Positions 1 to 7,322 of a stretch of DNA of 9,598 nucleotides are shown in pieces; the stretch's first letter is position 1; the number at the start of each line of letters is the position of its first letter. Source of the stretch: Flavobacteriaceae bacterium (lineage in GTDB: Bacteria > Bacteroidota > Bacteroidia > Flavobacteriales > Flavobacteriaceae). The DNA is taken from contig DQCR01000056.1 of NCBI GenBank assembly GCA_003533785.1, positions 1-9,598 on the forward strand. The letters are read 5' to 3'. Under the pieces are notes generated by a model, which saw nothing but the letters and a program-made list of their open reading frames with translations, had not been told where the DNA came from and did not search any database. A program made the position numbers and the translations under genes.

Positions 1-659
1 ACCAAGGCATCGGATCCTTTTTTGGTTTTTACGTTGGCTTCATATTGTTCGGGAGCTAATATCTGCTCCAAAATATTAGCCAACTGAATCTCTCCTAGAA
101 CACCTCTTGTTTTGACATTACTCAATACCTTTTTTAAATCTCCAACCCCAGCAGCCAGCGTCTGCATTTCGCCTAACCCTTTCTGGACTCGCAACAATTG
201 CTGCGTCACAATTTCAAATGATTTCCCCAGCCGCTCTTCCAGTGTTTTATGCAATTTCTCATCCACTGTTTCACGCATTTTTTCTAAACGCAGTTCAGTG
301 GTCTTCACCAATTCATCTTGTTTTAGGCGCATGGCTTCAAACTTCTGCTTTTGGAGTTCGTTAAATTCTTTCACGTTTTTAGAGAATGCCTCTTGAAAAT
401 CTTTCAATGTAGTGCGTTGCTCCTCTCGATCTTCTTTGGCTTTTTTGGCGATGGTATCTACTAAACGATCAAGGCTTTTGGTCAATTCCAACCGACTTTC
501 TCTTAAGTTCCTTTGTAATTCTTCTCGGTTTTGGGTCAGTTCTTCTCGGAGTTTTTCTTGTACTCTATTTTGGTCCACACTTACCGCTGGCTTTCGAAAA
601 ACCAAGAAGGCAACCAAGCCCAAATTGACAAGCAATAACAAAACCCACAGAAGCTCCAT
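1..659 (-). CDS. rmuC: DNA recombination protein RmuC, N-terminal part (cut by the window edge)
   Basis: The minus strand is open from an ATG at 659 to the left edge, giving 219 codons with no stop. The protein begins with a single hydrophobic helix (about residues 3-21, MELLWVLLLLVNLGLVAFLV), followed by a long charged, Glu/Lys/Arg-rich coiled coil (about 28-145). The start of the RmuC domain follows, with VQKGLGEMQTLAAGVGDLKK around 158-177 and RGVLGEIQL at 185-193. This order is characteristic of RmuC, a membrane-anchored protein with a nuclease-like C-terminal domain (outside this window) that limits inversions at short repeats. The ATG is chosen because it sits just before the membrane helix. 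It is transcribed divergently from the sugar operon. I see no clear ribosome binding site or good promoter match upstream. Family assignment is firm; the function comes from family knowledge. Confidence 0.93.
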   Translation of the reverse strand, partial: MELLWVLLLLVNLGLVAFLVFRKPAVSVDQNRVQEKLREELTQNREELQRNLRESRLELTKSLDRLVDTIAKKAKEDREEQRTTLKDFQEAFSKNVKEFNELQKQKFEAMRLKQDELVKTTELRLEKMRETVDEKLHKTLEERLGKSFEIVTQQLLRVQKGLGEMQTLAAGVGDLKKVLSNVKTRGVLGEIQLANILEQILAPEQYEANVKTKKGSDAL

Positions 660-928
660 GAATAAAAAATTAATTGGCACTAAAGGTAAAAGGAATAAGT
701 CGTAATCAGAAAAAAAACAAACACAAAGGAGTCAAGTGACACTTTACTAGCTTTCAATATAAAAGGGTAAGTGTCTAGGGTCTATATCCATTAATGATAT
801 CCGAGACAATAGGTAAATAAGGCTTTCCACCAATTCATATCAAATGTGTTTTAATACATAACGACCCTCAGCATTTTTTATTGTAACAGGTTTATTTTTT
901 TTTGTTTCTTTAGTGCAAAGAAGCCAAA
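660..928. promoter_or_regulatory. Divergent intergenic region between rmuC and the sugar operon
   Basis: These 269 bases lie between the divergent starts of rmuC and the symporter gene, so both promoters are probably here. No small gene is visible. I could not find a convincing TTTG-N19-21-TAnnTTTG pair for either direction. The nearest is a T-rich stretch around 891-904 before the symporter start, where extra T residues spoil the match. A T-rich tract on the minus strand (about 708-730) precedes rmuC. The region is AT-rich and contains the palindrome at 784-800. Promoter activity is inferred from gene layout alone. Confidence 0.5.
784..800. promoter_or_regulatory. Imperfect palindrome, candidate operator of the sugar operon
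   Basis: ATATC (784-788) and GATAT (796-800) form an inverted repeat with a 7-base spacer. The 8-base perfect palindrome CATTAATG (789-796) lies inside it. The hexamer ATATCC also occurs twice as a direct repeat (784-789 and 797-802). The site is about 130 bases before the symporter start, a fair place for a regulator to bind. It lacks the central CG typical of LacI-family operators, and short AT-rich palindromes arise by chance, so the regulatory role is a guess. Confidence 0.25.
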
Positions 929-2269
929 ATGAAAAAAACACTCCTTTGGTCCGTCACTGCGGCCGTTGCCGGATTTTTGTTTGGATTTGACACCGTGGTT
1001 ATCTCAGGTGCCAATCAACCGGTGAAAGAATTATGGCAGCTAAGTCCTTTATTCCATGGAACCTTTATCATGTCAATGGCATTATGGGGAACAGTCGTCG
1101 GTTCGCTCTTGGGGGGCTTTCCCGCACAACGTTACGGTAGAAAAAAAACCTTATTTTGGATTGGAGTTCTTTATCTAATTTCTGCTCTTGGTTCTGCGCT
1201 GGCTCCTGATCCCTTTACCTTTTCCTTGATGCGGTTTATCGGTGGTCTTGGAGTTGGTGCTTCATCGGTCGCCGTTCCAGTTTATATTTCAGAAATATCT
1301 ACCGCTAGAACCCGAGGACAATTTGTTGCTTTGTATCAATTCAATATCGTTTTCGGAATTTTTATTGCCTTTTTATCCAATTACCTTTTAGACGGAATAG
1401 GAGGGGCTATTGACTGGCGCTTGATGTTAGGTATTGAAGCGTTTCCAGCTTTTATTTATTGTCTATTTGTTTTGCGAGTTCCCGAAAGTCCACGCTGGTT
1501 AATTCTCACTAAAAAGGATGATACACAAGGCTTGCGCATTCTCCAATTTATTTATTCCGAACAAGAAGCCGAAGCTAACTTGAGGGCGATCAAAGAAGCG
1601 GCTGGGAAAATGGATACAACTGAATCTCTCTTTCAAAGAAAGTATTCCCGCGTACTGACCCTAGCTTTTTTATTGGCTTTTTTCAATCAATGGTCAGGAA
1701 TAAATTTTGTTTTATACTATGCCCCTGAAATTTTGGAGCGTTCTGGCTTGGCTACCCAGGAATCTCTTTTCAGTTCTATTTCTATTGGAACGGTCAACCT
1801 AATTTTTACTATTGTCGGTGTTCGTCTAATCGATCGTTTGGGACGGAGACAGTTAATGACCTTGGGTTCCATTGGATATATTCTCAGCTTGGCGCTAGTT
1901 GCTTGGTGTTTTTATTCGGAAGCCAACCCCATCCTTCTTATCAGCTTTATTCTTCTTTTTATCGCTTCCCATGCCATTGGTCAAGGAGCGGTAATTTGGG
2001 TTTTTATTTCAGAAATTTTCCCTAATAAAATTCGCGCCTATGGTCAAGCGTGGGGTACAGGGGTCCATTGGGTTTTTGCAGCGTTGATCACGCTTATAAC
2101 ACCATTATTTTTGGACGAAAAAGAAGGGATTTTTGGAGAAAACCCATGGCCCATATTTGCTTTTTTCTCATTCATGATGCTTGGACAACTGCTGTGGGCG
2201 AGAGTAAGTATGCCAGAAACCAAAGGGGTTTCTCTTGAACAATTGAGTAAAAAATTAATTAATGATTAA
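929..2269 (+). CDS. Sugar porter family MFS transporter (probable fructose/proton symporter)
   Basis: A 446-residue inner-membrane transporter with about 12 predicted helices and the full set of sugar porter signatures. These are FGFDTVVISG (18-27), GGFPAQRYGRKK (62-73), RFIGGLGVG (102-110), PVYISEIS (117-124), PESPRWL (185-191), NQWSGIN (253-259) with YYAP (263-266), DRLGRR (302-307), SEIFPNKIRA (361-370) and PETKG near the C-terminus (429-433). Asp21 lines up with the proton-coupling Asp of E. coli XylE, which favours symport over facilitated diffusion. The length is normal for the family (roughly 440-500). Fructose as substrate is inferred from the following beta-fructosidase and fructokinase genes; motifs alone do not fix the sugar, and intact sucrose is an alternative. 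It is the first gene of the apparent operon, and its last 8 bases overlap the GH32 start, suggesting translational coupling. Confidence 0.93.
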   Translation: MKKTLLWSVTAAVAGFLFGFDTVVISGANQPVKELWQLSPLFHGTFIMSMALWGTVVGSLLGGFPAQRYGRKKTLFWIGVLYLISALGSALAPDPFTFSLMRFIGGLGVGASSVAVPVYISEISTARTRGQFVALYQFNIVFGIFIAFLSNYLLDGIGGAIDWRLMLGIEAFPAFIYCLFVLRVPESPRWLILTKKDDTQGLRILQFIYSEQEAEANLRAIKEAAGKMDTTESLFQRKYSRVLTLAFLLAFFNQWSGINFVLYYAPEILERSGLATQESLFSSISIGTVNLIFTIVGVRLIDRLGRRQLMTLGSIGYILSLALVAWCFYSEANPILLISFILLFIASHAIGQGAVIWVFISEIFPNKIRAYGQAWGTGVHWVFAALITLITPLFLDEKEGIFGENPWPIFAFFSFMMLGQLLWARVSMPETKGVSLEQLSKKLIND

Positions 2270-3836
2270 TTACGAGAAGTCTATTGTTGGAGTAACGATA
2301 GGCTGGCTCTTAATCGGATGCACCACCAGTAGTCCAGATACCATGCAAAAAGAAGAAAAACTATACCGACCCCATTTTCATTTCACTCCTCAAACCCAAT
2401 GGCTTAATGATCCCAATGGGATGTTTTATTTCGAAGGCACCTACCATCTTTATTTTCAATACCATCCCTTCAGCAATGTATGGGGTCCTATGCATTGGGG
2501 GCATGCCACGAGCAAGGATTTACTTCATTGGAAAGAGCATCCTATAGCCTTATTCCCAGATGCGCTAGGAACGATTTTCTCTGGGAGTATTGTCGTGGAT
2601 CATCAAAACACATCAGGTTTTGGAAAAGAAGGTCAAATCCCAATAGTTGCAATATATACCAATCATGATCAAAAAGGAGAGGACGCTTGCTCCAATACCT
2701 TTCAAACACAAAGCATCGCCTATTCACTCGATCAAGGATTTCATTGGGTCAAATACGACCAAAACCCAGTAATTCCCAATCCTGGAATAACCGACTTTAG
2801 GGATCCTAAGGTCTCTTGGGACCTGTCTTCTCAGCAGTGGATAATGGCATTGGCTGTCAATAGTGAAGTCTTTTTTTATCATTCTTCCGACTTAAAGCAA
2901 TGGTCCTACCTGTCTAGGTTTGGAAAAGGTATTGGCAATCATGAAGGGGTATGGGAGTGTCCCGAATTAATGGAACTGCCCGTGGCTGGCACAAAAGAGA
3001 AAAAATGGGTGCTATTAGTCAGCATCAACCCTGGGGGGCCCAACGGAGGAAGTGCCACCCAGTATTTTATTGGGGATTGGAATGGAAAAGAATTTATCCC
3101 CGACTCCGAATTTGTAAATTCCATGGGGCAAAAGCATGATTTTTGGTTGGATTTTGGTACTGATAATTATGCTAGTGTTAGCTTTAATAACCTTCCCCAC
3201 CCGAGGGGCAAAAAAGTAGTTATTGGTTGGCAATCCAACTGGGAATATGCTAGAAAAGTGCCAACTCAAAAATGGAAAAATGGAATGACCCTACCTCGGG
3301 AGATTGATCTGCTCCCCGCTGGCACTACTTATCGTATGCGATCTCTCCCAACTCCATTCTGGAAGACCCATCTTGTAGACAAAAAAATCACGGAGTCCTT
3401 GGCCGTTGATTCCAAAACTATCCTTGCCTCTATCGAAGACTTAGCTCTGGACCGAATGCAAATTTCAGGCGAAATGACCCTTTCTAAATATAAGAGCTAT
3501 GTGTTCCAGATGGACAATTCCCAAGGCGACAAACTCTTTTTTGGATACGACGGTAAGAAACAAGAGTTTTTCATTGATCGAAGTCAACTGCAAATTCCCA
3601 ATTTCAACGCTGCTTTCTCTGCGGGAAAGCAAACCGCCGCTCGAAATGCAATCACCTCAACTATTCCTTTTCAAATTATTATAGACAAAACTTCTTTGGA
3701 ATTGTTTTTTGATGGGGGGCAAACTGTACTCACTGCTCTTTATTTCCCAAGTGCTCCGCTAGAACACCTGCGTCTATTCGCTGCTCAAAATTCGGGGGAA
3801 ATTAAGTACTTTAAACTTTCCGAGTTCATTCATTAA
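2262..3836 (+). CDS. Glycoside hydrolase family 32 lipoprotein (exo-beta-fructosidase: levanase/inulinase/invertase type)
   Basis: A 524-residue GH32 enzyme that hydrolyses terminal beta-fructosyl bonds in sucrose, inulin or levan. The three GH32 acidic motifs are present: WLNDPNG (nucleophile Asp50), FRDPK (transition-state stabiliser Asp181) and WECPEL (acid/base Glu232). The FSGS motif (106-109) and GWQSNWEYARKVPT (about 332-345) with TLPRE are typical of the levanase/exo-inulinase branch. The five-bladed propeller is followed by a C-terminal beta-sandwich (about 380-524). The N-terminus is a lipoprotein signal with lipobox LIGC and Cys20 as the lipidated residue, so the enzyme should sit in the outer membrane or periplasm. 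That also supports the first Met as the start, rather than Met28. Residues after Cys20 (TTSSPD) are not an obvious surface-export signal. The gene overlaps the symporter gene by 8 nt. Exact substrate preference cannot be read from the sequence. Confidence 0.95.
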   Translation: MINYEKSIVGVTIGWLLIGCTTSSPDTMQKEEKLYRPHFHFTPQTQWLNDPNGMFYFEGTYHLYFQYHPFSNVWGPMHWGHATSKDLLHWKEHPIALFPDALGTIFSGSIVVDHQNTSGFGKEGQIPIVAIYTNHDQKGEDACSNTFQTQSIAYSLDQGFHWVKYDQNPVIPNPGITDFRDPKVSWDLSSQQWIMALAVNSEVFFYHSSDLKQWSYLSRFGKGIGNHEGVWECPELMELPVAGTKEKKWVLLVSINPGGPNGGSATQYFIGDWNGKEFIPDSEFVNSMGQKHDFWLDFGTDNYASVSFNNLPHPRGKKVVIGWQSNWEYARKVPTQKWKNGMTLPREIDLLPAGTTYRMRSLPTPFWKTHLVDKKITESLAVDSKTILASIEDLALDRMQISGEMTLSKYKSYVFQMDNSQGDKLFFGYDGKKQEFFIDRSQLQIPNFNAAFSAGKQTAARNAITSTIPFQIIIDKTSLELFFDGGQTVLTALYFPSAPLEHLRLFAAQNSGEIKYFKLSEFIH

Positions 3837-3879
3837 ATTTAAATAATAGAGTGGATACGCTTCTTCTTATCTTGCTGTT

Positions 3880-4776
3880 ATGAAACAATTCAATGCCGTC
3901 TGTTTTGGAGAAGTTTTGTGGGACCTATTCCCCTCTGGAAAAAAAATGGGGGGAGCTCCCCTCAATGTGGCTTTTCGACTCAACCAGCGAGGAGTTTCCA
4001 CCACCTTAATTAGCGCCATTGGCGAAGATGCTTTAGGGAACGAATTACAAATCGCAATTGAGGAAACAGGTATATCGGCTCACTTACAAAAAAACACCAC
4101 TCATTCAACCGGAAGCGTTGGTGTGTTCTTGGATGAAGGAGGCTCTGCTACTTATACTATTGAAAGTCCTGTTGCTTGGGATGCTATCATCTACGAATCT
4201 GCCATTGAACGTTATGTTGAGGAGGCTGACTGTTTGGTATTTGGAAGTTTAGTTACTCGTGGAGCAACCTCCAAAAACACACTCAAAAAGCTCCTCATGA
4301 AAGCAAGTTACAAAGTATTTGATGTCAACCTTAGAAAACCACATTACCAGCATACCGACCTTTTGAGGTGGATGAACCTTGCAGACCTAATTAAGTGTAA
4401 TGAAGAGGAATTGGAAGAAATAGTGACATATCAGGGTTGTACAGAAAGTGATATTGAAAAACAAATCGTTTTCTTAGCCCAGCAAACCTATACCCAACAG
4501 GTGTGTGTTACTCTAGGCAGTAAAGGCGCAGTGTGGTATGAGGACAGTCATTTTATTTATCAGTCTGGTTTTGAGACTAAAGTGGCCGATACTGTGGGTG
4601 CTGGCGACAGTTTTCTTGGGACCCTATTGGCAGGACTATTAAGTGGACAGCCAAGGGCTGATGCTTTAGAAGAAGCTTGTGCAATGGGGGCCTTGGTTGC
4701 CTCTAGAACGGGAGCCAATCCCATAATATCTCAAAAAGAACTCACTGAATTTTTAAGCAAAACTAAAAATACCTAA
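3880..4776 (+). CDS. PfkB-family carbohydrate kinase, probable fructokinase
   Basis: A 298-residue ribokinase-fold cytoplasmic sugar kinase, expected to convert fructose and ATP to fructose-6-phosphate. The N-terminal substrate-binding motif GGAPLNVA is at 24-31, close to the GGAPxNVA of bacterial fructokinases. KCNEEEL (172-178) and CVTLGSKGA (209-217) match conserved family stretches. The C-terminal signature DTVGAGDSFLG (237-247) holds the anion hole and the catalytic base Asp243. Length is typical (about 290-320). It lies 43 nt after the GH32 gene and 20 nt before glycerate kinase on the same strand. The GH32 and symporter neighbours favour fructose over ribose, 2-keto-3-deoxygluconate or other PfkB substrates. 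An A8-T-G6 tract (3939-3953) encodes GKKMGG near the N-terminus and is intact here. Confidence 0.9.
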   Translation: MKQFNAVCFGEVLWDLFPSGKKMGGAPLNVAFRLNQRGVSTTLISAIGEDALGNELQIAIEETGISAHLQKNTTHSTGSVGVFLDEGGSATYTIESPVAWDAIIYESAIERYVEEADCLVFGSLVTRGATSKNTLKKLLMKASYKVFDVNLRKPHYQHTDLLRWMNLADLIKCNEEELEEIVTYQGCTESDIEKQIVFLAQQTYTQQVCVTLGSKGAVWYEDSHFIYQSGFETKVADTVGAGDSFLGTLLAGLLSGQPRADALEEACAMGALVASRTGANPIISQKELTEFLSKTKNT

Positions 4777-4796
4777 AATATTTAATATTATTCCCA

Positions 4797-5927
4797 ATGA
4801 ACCTTCTCATTGCACCCGATTCATTTAAAGGCAGTCTCTCAGCTAAGGAGGTAGCAAGAGCCATGGAACGAGCAGCCCAGTCAGTGTTGCCTTCTCTAAA
4901 AACATATTGCATCCCCTTTTCTGACGGAGGAGAGGGGGCTTTGGATTTTTTAGAATCCCATTTTACAGGTGATCTCCAGTGGGTGGATACACAAAACGCT
5001 CTGGGTCACCCTCTTCGGGCTCCTTATTACAAAATGGGGTCCAAGGCTTGGATTGAACTTTCACAAATCGCTGGCTTATCTCAACTCTCACTCGAGGAAA
5101 GAAATCCATTATTAACGTCTACCTACGGAGTAGGTATTCTCATTAAAGAAGCCCTTAACAACGGCTGTGATGAAATTTATCTAAGCATTGGCGGCAGTGC
5201 TACCCATGATATGGGCTTCGGTATTTTTTGTGGAATGGGGGGGCTTGCTCTGGATGCAACTGGTAATTCATTTATCCCAACTGGAAAAACGTTGGGTACC
5301 GTCGCTTCTATCGATCGTGATAAAATCTCTATCCCGATGAAAAGCGGCTGGCTTCACGTAATCTGTGACGTCTCCAACCCCCCAGTTGGACCCCAGGGAG
5401 CAGCAACTATTTTTGCTCCCCAAAAAGGAGCCACCCCTGAACAGTGTGCTATCCTAGAAGAAAATTCCCAACAATTGATTCGTATTCTTCAGCCGCTTTC
5501 AAATCAGCCCTTGGCTTCTTTGGAAGGAGGGGGAGCAGCTGGGGGAACAGCCGCAGGGATGGTGACCCTGTTCAATGCTTCATTACAATCCGGTTTTGAA
5601 ACATTTTATCGTTGGAGTGGACTGGAAGATCTTTTTCAGAAATCGAGCCTTCTTCTCACAGGGGAAGGTTGTTTGGATCATCAAAGCTTGCTTGGGAAAG
5701 TGCCTTTATCCCTAGCAAAAAAAGCGCATTTATATAGGGTTCCTACACTAGTTGTATGCGGGCAAATCCAGTTGGACATCAAAACTCTTGAGGCCTGTGG
5801 CATTGTTGGATGGAAAAGTTTGCTTGAAGAGTGTGAGTCACTGGAATACGCTCAAAAAAAACCTTTTGAAGCCATAGAAAAAGTTACACAAAAGCTCCTC
5901 ATCTCTCACTTCAAAATAAAAAAATGA
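4797..5927 (+). CDS. Glycerate kinase (GarK/GlxK family)
   Basis: A 376-residue cytoplasmic kinase of the GarK/GlxK family, which phosphorylates D-glycerate to a phosphoglycerate (2-phosphoglycerate for characterised members). Conserved blocks seen in order: IAPDSFKGSLSA (5-16), FSDGGEG (41-47), TSTYGVG (108-113 region), GGSATHDMG (132-140), DVSNPPVGPQGAA (191-203), FAPQKGA (206-212), GGGAAGGTAAG (244-254) and TGEGCLDHQSLLGKVP (288-303). Length matches the family (about 375-380). Two blocks vary from E. coli GarK as I remember it: GGSATNDGG becomes GGSATHDMG, and TGEGRIDSQS becomes TGEGCLDHQS. The invariant Gly and Asp positions are kept, so I expect an active enzyme. The 3' end overlaps the permease start by 4 nt (ATGA), which links the pair strongly. 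A G7 run at 5237-5243 lies within the gene. Confidence 0.94.
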   Translation: MNLLIAPDSFKGSLSAKEVARAMERAAQSVLPSLKTYCIPFSDGGEGALDFLESHFTGDLQWVDTQNALGHPLRAPYYKMGSKAWIELSQIAGLSQLSLEERNPLLTSTYGVGILIKEALNNGCDEIYLSIGGSATHDMGFGIFCGMGGLALDATGNSFIPTGKTLGTVASIDRDKISIPMKSGWLHVICDVSNPPVGPQGAATIFAPQKGATPEQCAILEENSQQLIRILQPLSNQPLASLEGGGAAGGTAAGMVTLFNASLQSGFETFYRWSGLEDLFQKSSLLLTGEGCLDHQSLLGKVPLSLAKKAHLYRVPTLVVCGQIQLDIKTLEACGIVGWKSLLEECESLEYAQKKPFEAIEKVTQKLLISHFKIKK

Positions 5928-7243
5928 ACAGTGATTTAATCCTTTTATTGGTTTTATTGATTTGGATTATTCTTGGAACCAGTGTGCTTCGTTGGCCTCC
6001 CCTCAGGGTTTTGTTCCTCGGAACTTTTTTTGGGGCCATCGTCTTCCAAGTTCCTTTACTGGATTGGCCCAGTGTAATAGGAATGGGATTCATTAGTACG
6101 GTCAAAAAAATTGGTGTTCTCATCTTCCTAGGAAGCTGGATTGGGGTGTGCTTAGAAGCTTCGGGTGCTACACTTTCCATAGCCAAAACTTTACTGAGGA
6201 AAATGGCAAAATGGCCCCTTCATTTTGTGGTTGGCTTTATCGGTTATTGGGTTTCCATACCCGTTTTTTGCGATGCGGCTTTTGTCATACTCAATTCTCT
6301 CAACAATCAATTGGCTCAAGAGAGCCAAACTCCAAAAATGGGTCTGACGGTAGCCCTTTCTACTGGACTTTTTGCAACCCATGTTCTTGTTCCACCCACC
6401 CCTGGTCCGCTGGCAGCGGCTGCCAATTTCGAACTCACACAACTCTTTATTCTCTTTCTTTGGGGGGGGTTGTTGGCCTTTGTTTTAACACTTGCCGGTG
6501 CAGGGTATTCCTACTGGATTGGACGGAATGTAAAAGAAACAATTCCAATTGAGAGCCCTACAGGTATTTCACCAAAAACGTCTAAACTTCCCCCAACAGG
6601 TAAAGCGATAAGCCCAATCATGGTTCCCATTTTTATGATGGCTTTAGGAACCCTACCCACGCAAAACAGCACTTTAAGATATCTTTTGAGCGTTCTTTCC
6701 AATCCCTTGATTGCCCTTTTTATAGGTGGAGTCATGGGGATCCCCTTGTTGCAACGCTACACGGATACACCCTTGAAACATCAAGCCCGAAAAAGTTGGG
6801 ATCAAGCCTTACCAATTGTCATGATAACAGCCATGGGCGGAGCGCTTGGAAAAGTTTTACAGCAGCTCCCTTTGGGAGAATATTTGACTGTACTGTCTTT
6901 TCCTGAGCGTATGGGTTTACTGATTCCTTTCTTGCTAGCCGCCTTTCTCAAAACGGCCCAAGGATCCTCCACAGTCGCTATTTTGACTGCCTCTGCCATA
7001 ACATTTCCGCTTTTGCCTGGCTTAGGATTGGATAGTGATATGGGTAAAATATGGGGAATCCTAGCCATTGGCACCGGAGCCATGACCGTGTCGCATGCCA
7101 ACGATTCTTATTTTTGGATTGTTTCACAAGTGGGGGGAATAGAGCCTCAAAAAGCATTGCGAACGCATACGGTAGCGACCTTCTTTCAAGGACTTTTAGG
7201 TATTTTGATTCTCCTGTTGAGTTTTCAATTCATAGGTAAATAA
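5924..7243 (+). CDS. GntP-family permease (probable glycerate or gluconate/proton symporter)
   Basis: A 439-residue polytopic inner-membrane protein of the gluconate permease (GntP) family. Recognisable stretches are IPVFCDAAFVIL (112-123), HVLVPPTPGPLAAA (153-166), a central hydrophilic loop (about 200-228), TAMGGALGKVL (302-312), KTAQGSSTVAILTA (343-356) and SHANDSYFWIVS (390-401). The length fits the family (about 440-450). The ATG at 5924 overlaps the glycerate kinase stop as ATGA. Because no gluconate kinase is present and the gene is coupled to glycerate kinase, glycerate is the more likely substrate; gluconate or another hydroxy-acid remains possible. In Haemophilus influenzae, as I recall, a GntP-type gene also sits next to a glycerate kinase gene. 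It is the last gene of the operon and faces tRNA-Asp. A G8 run at 6462-6469 lies in the reading frame. Confidence 0.92.
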   Translation: MNSDLILLLVLLIWIILGTSVLRWPPLRVLFLGTFFGAIVFQVPLLDWPSVIGMGFISTVKKIGVLIFLGSWIGVCLEASGATLSIAKTLLRKMAKWPLHFVVGFIGYWVSIPVFCDAAFVILNSLNNQLAQESQTPKMGLTVALSTGLFATHVLVPPTPGPLAAAANFELTQLFILFLWGGLLAFVLTLAGAGYSYWIGRNVKETIPIESPTGISPKTSKLPPTGKAISPIMVPIFMMALGTLPTQNSTLRYLLSVLSNPLIALFIGGVMGIPLLQRYTDTPLKHQARKSWDQALPIVMITAMGGALGKVLQQLPLGEYLTVLSFPERMGLLIPFLLAAFLKTAQGSSTVAILTASAITFPLLPGLGLDSDMGKIWGILAIGTGAMTVSHANDSYFWIVSQVGGIEPQKALRTHTVATFFQGLLGILILLLSFQFIGK

Positions 7244-7271
7244 AAAAGCCCTCCATTTTACTGGAAAGCTT
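7240..7271 (-). terminator. Rho-independent terminator of tRNA-Asp
   Basis: Read on the minus strand, AAGCTTTCCA (7271-7262) and TGGAGGGCTT (7255-7246) form a 10-bp stem with a GTAAAA loop, directly followed by TTTTATTT. The stem is continuous only in minus-strand RNA, where two positions are U-G wobbles; in plus-strand RNA they become C-A mismatches and no U tract follows. It therefore serves the tRNA transcript. For the convergent permease mRNA it would be at best a weak stop. It begins right at the permease stop codon. Confidence 0.7.
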
Positions 7272-7278
7272 CTCATTA

Positions 7279-7305
7279 GTTGCGCTACTATTTCAGTATC
7301 ACAAC
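7279..7305 (-). other. Hairpin in the 3' trailer of the tRNA-Asp transcript
   Basis: On the minus strand GTTGTG (7305-7300) pairs with CGCAAC (7284-7279), and inside it TACT (7298-7295) pairs with AGTA (7289-7286) around a GAAAT loop, with one A/G mismatch between the two stems. As in the nearby terminator, a U-G wobble keeps it paired in minus-strand RNA, where the plus strand has a C-A mismatch. No U tract follows, so it is not a terminator. It may guide 3' processing of the tRNA precursor; this is inference. Confidence 0.35.
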
Positions 7306-7322
7306 ACACAACATCGTTGGAG

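Noticed and set aside
112..705. Two plus-strand reading frames at the left end
   Set aside because: Both are Ser/Phe/Lys-rich and lie antisense to the clear rmuC coding frame; they resemble no protein family.
881..904. Possible promoter of the sugar operon (TTG at 881-883 and T-rich stretch ending in TTTG at 904)
   Set aside because: The spacing and the -7 sequence do not fit TAnnTTTG; extra T residues separate TA from TTTG.
6802..7101. Minus-strand reading frame of 99 codons
   Set aside because: It is antisense to the conserved C-terminal half of the GntP permease and shows no recognisable motif.
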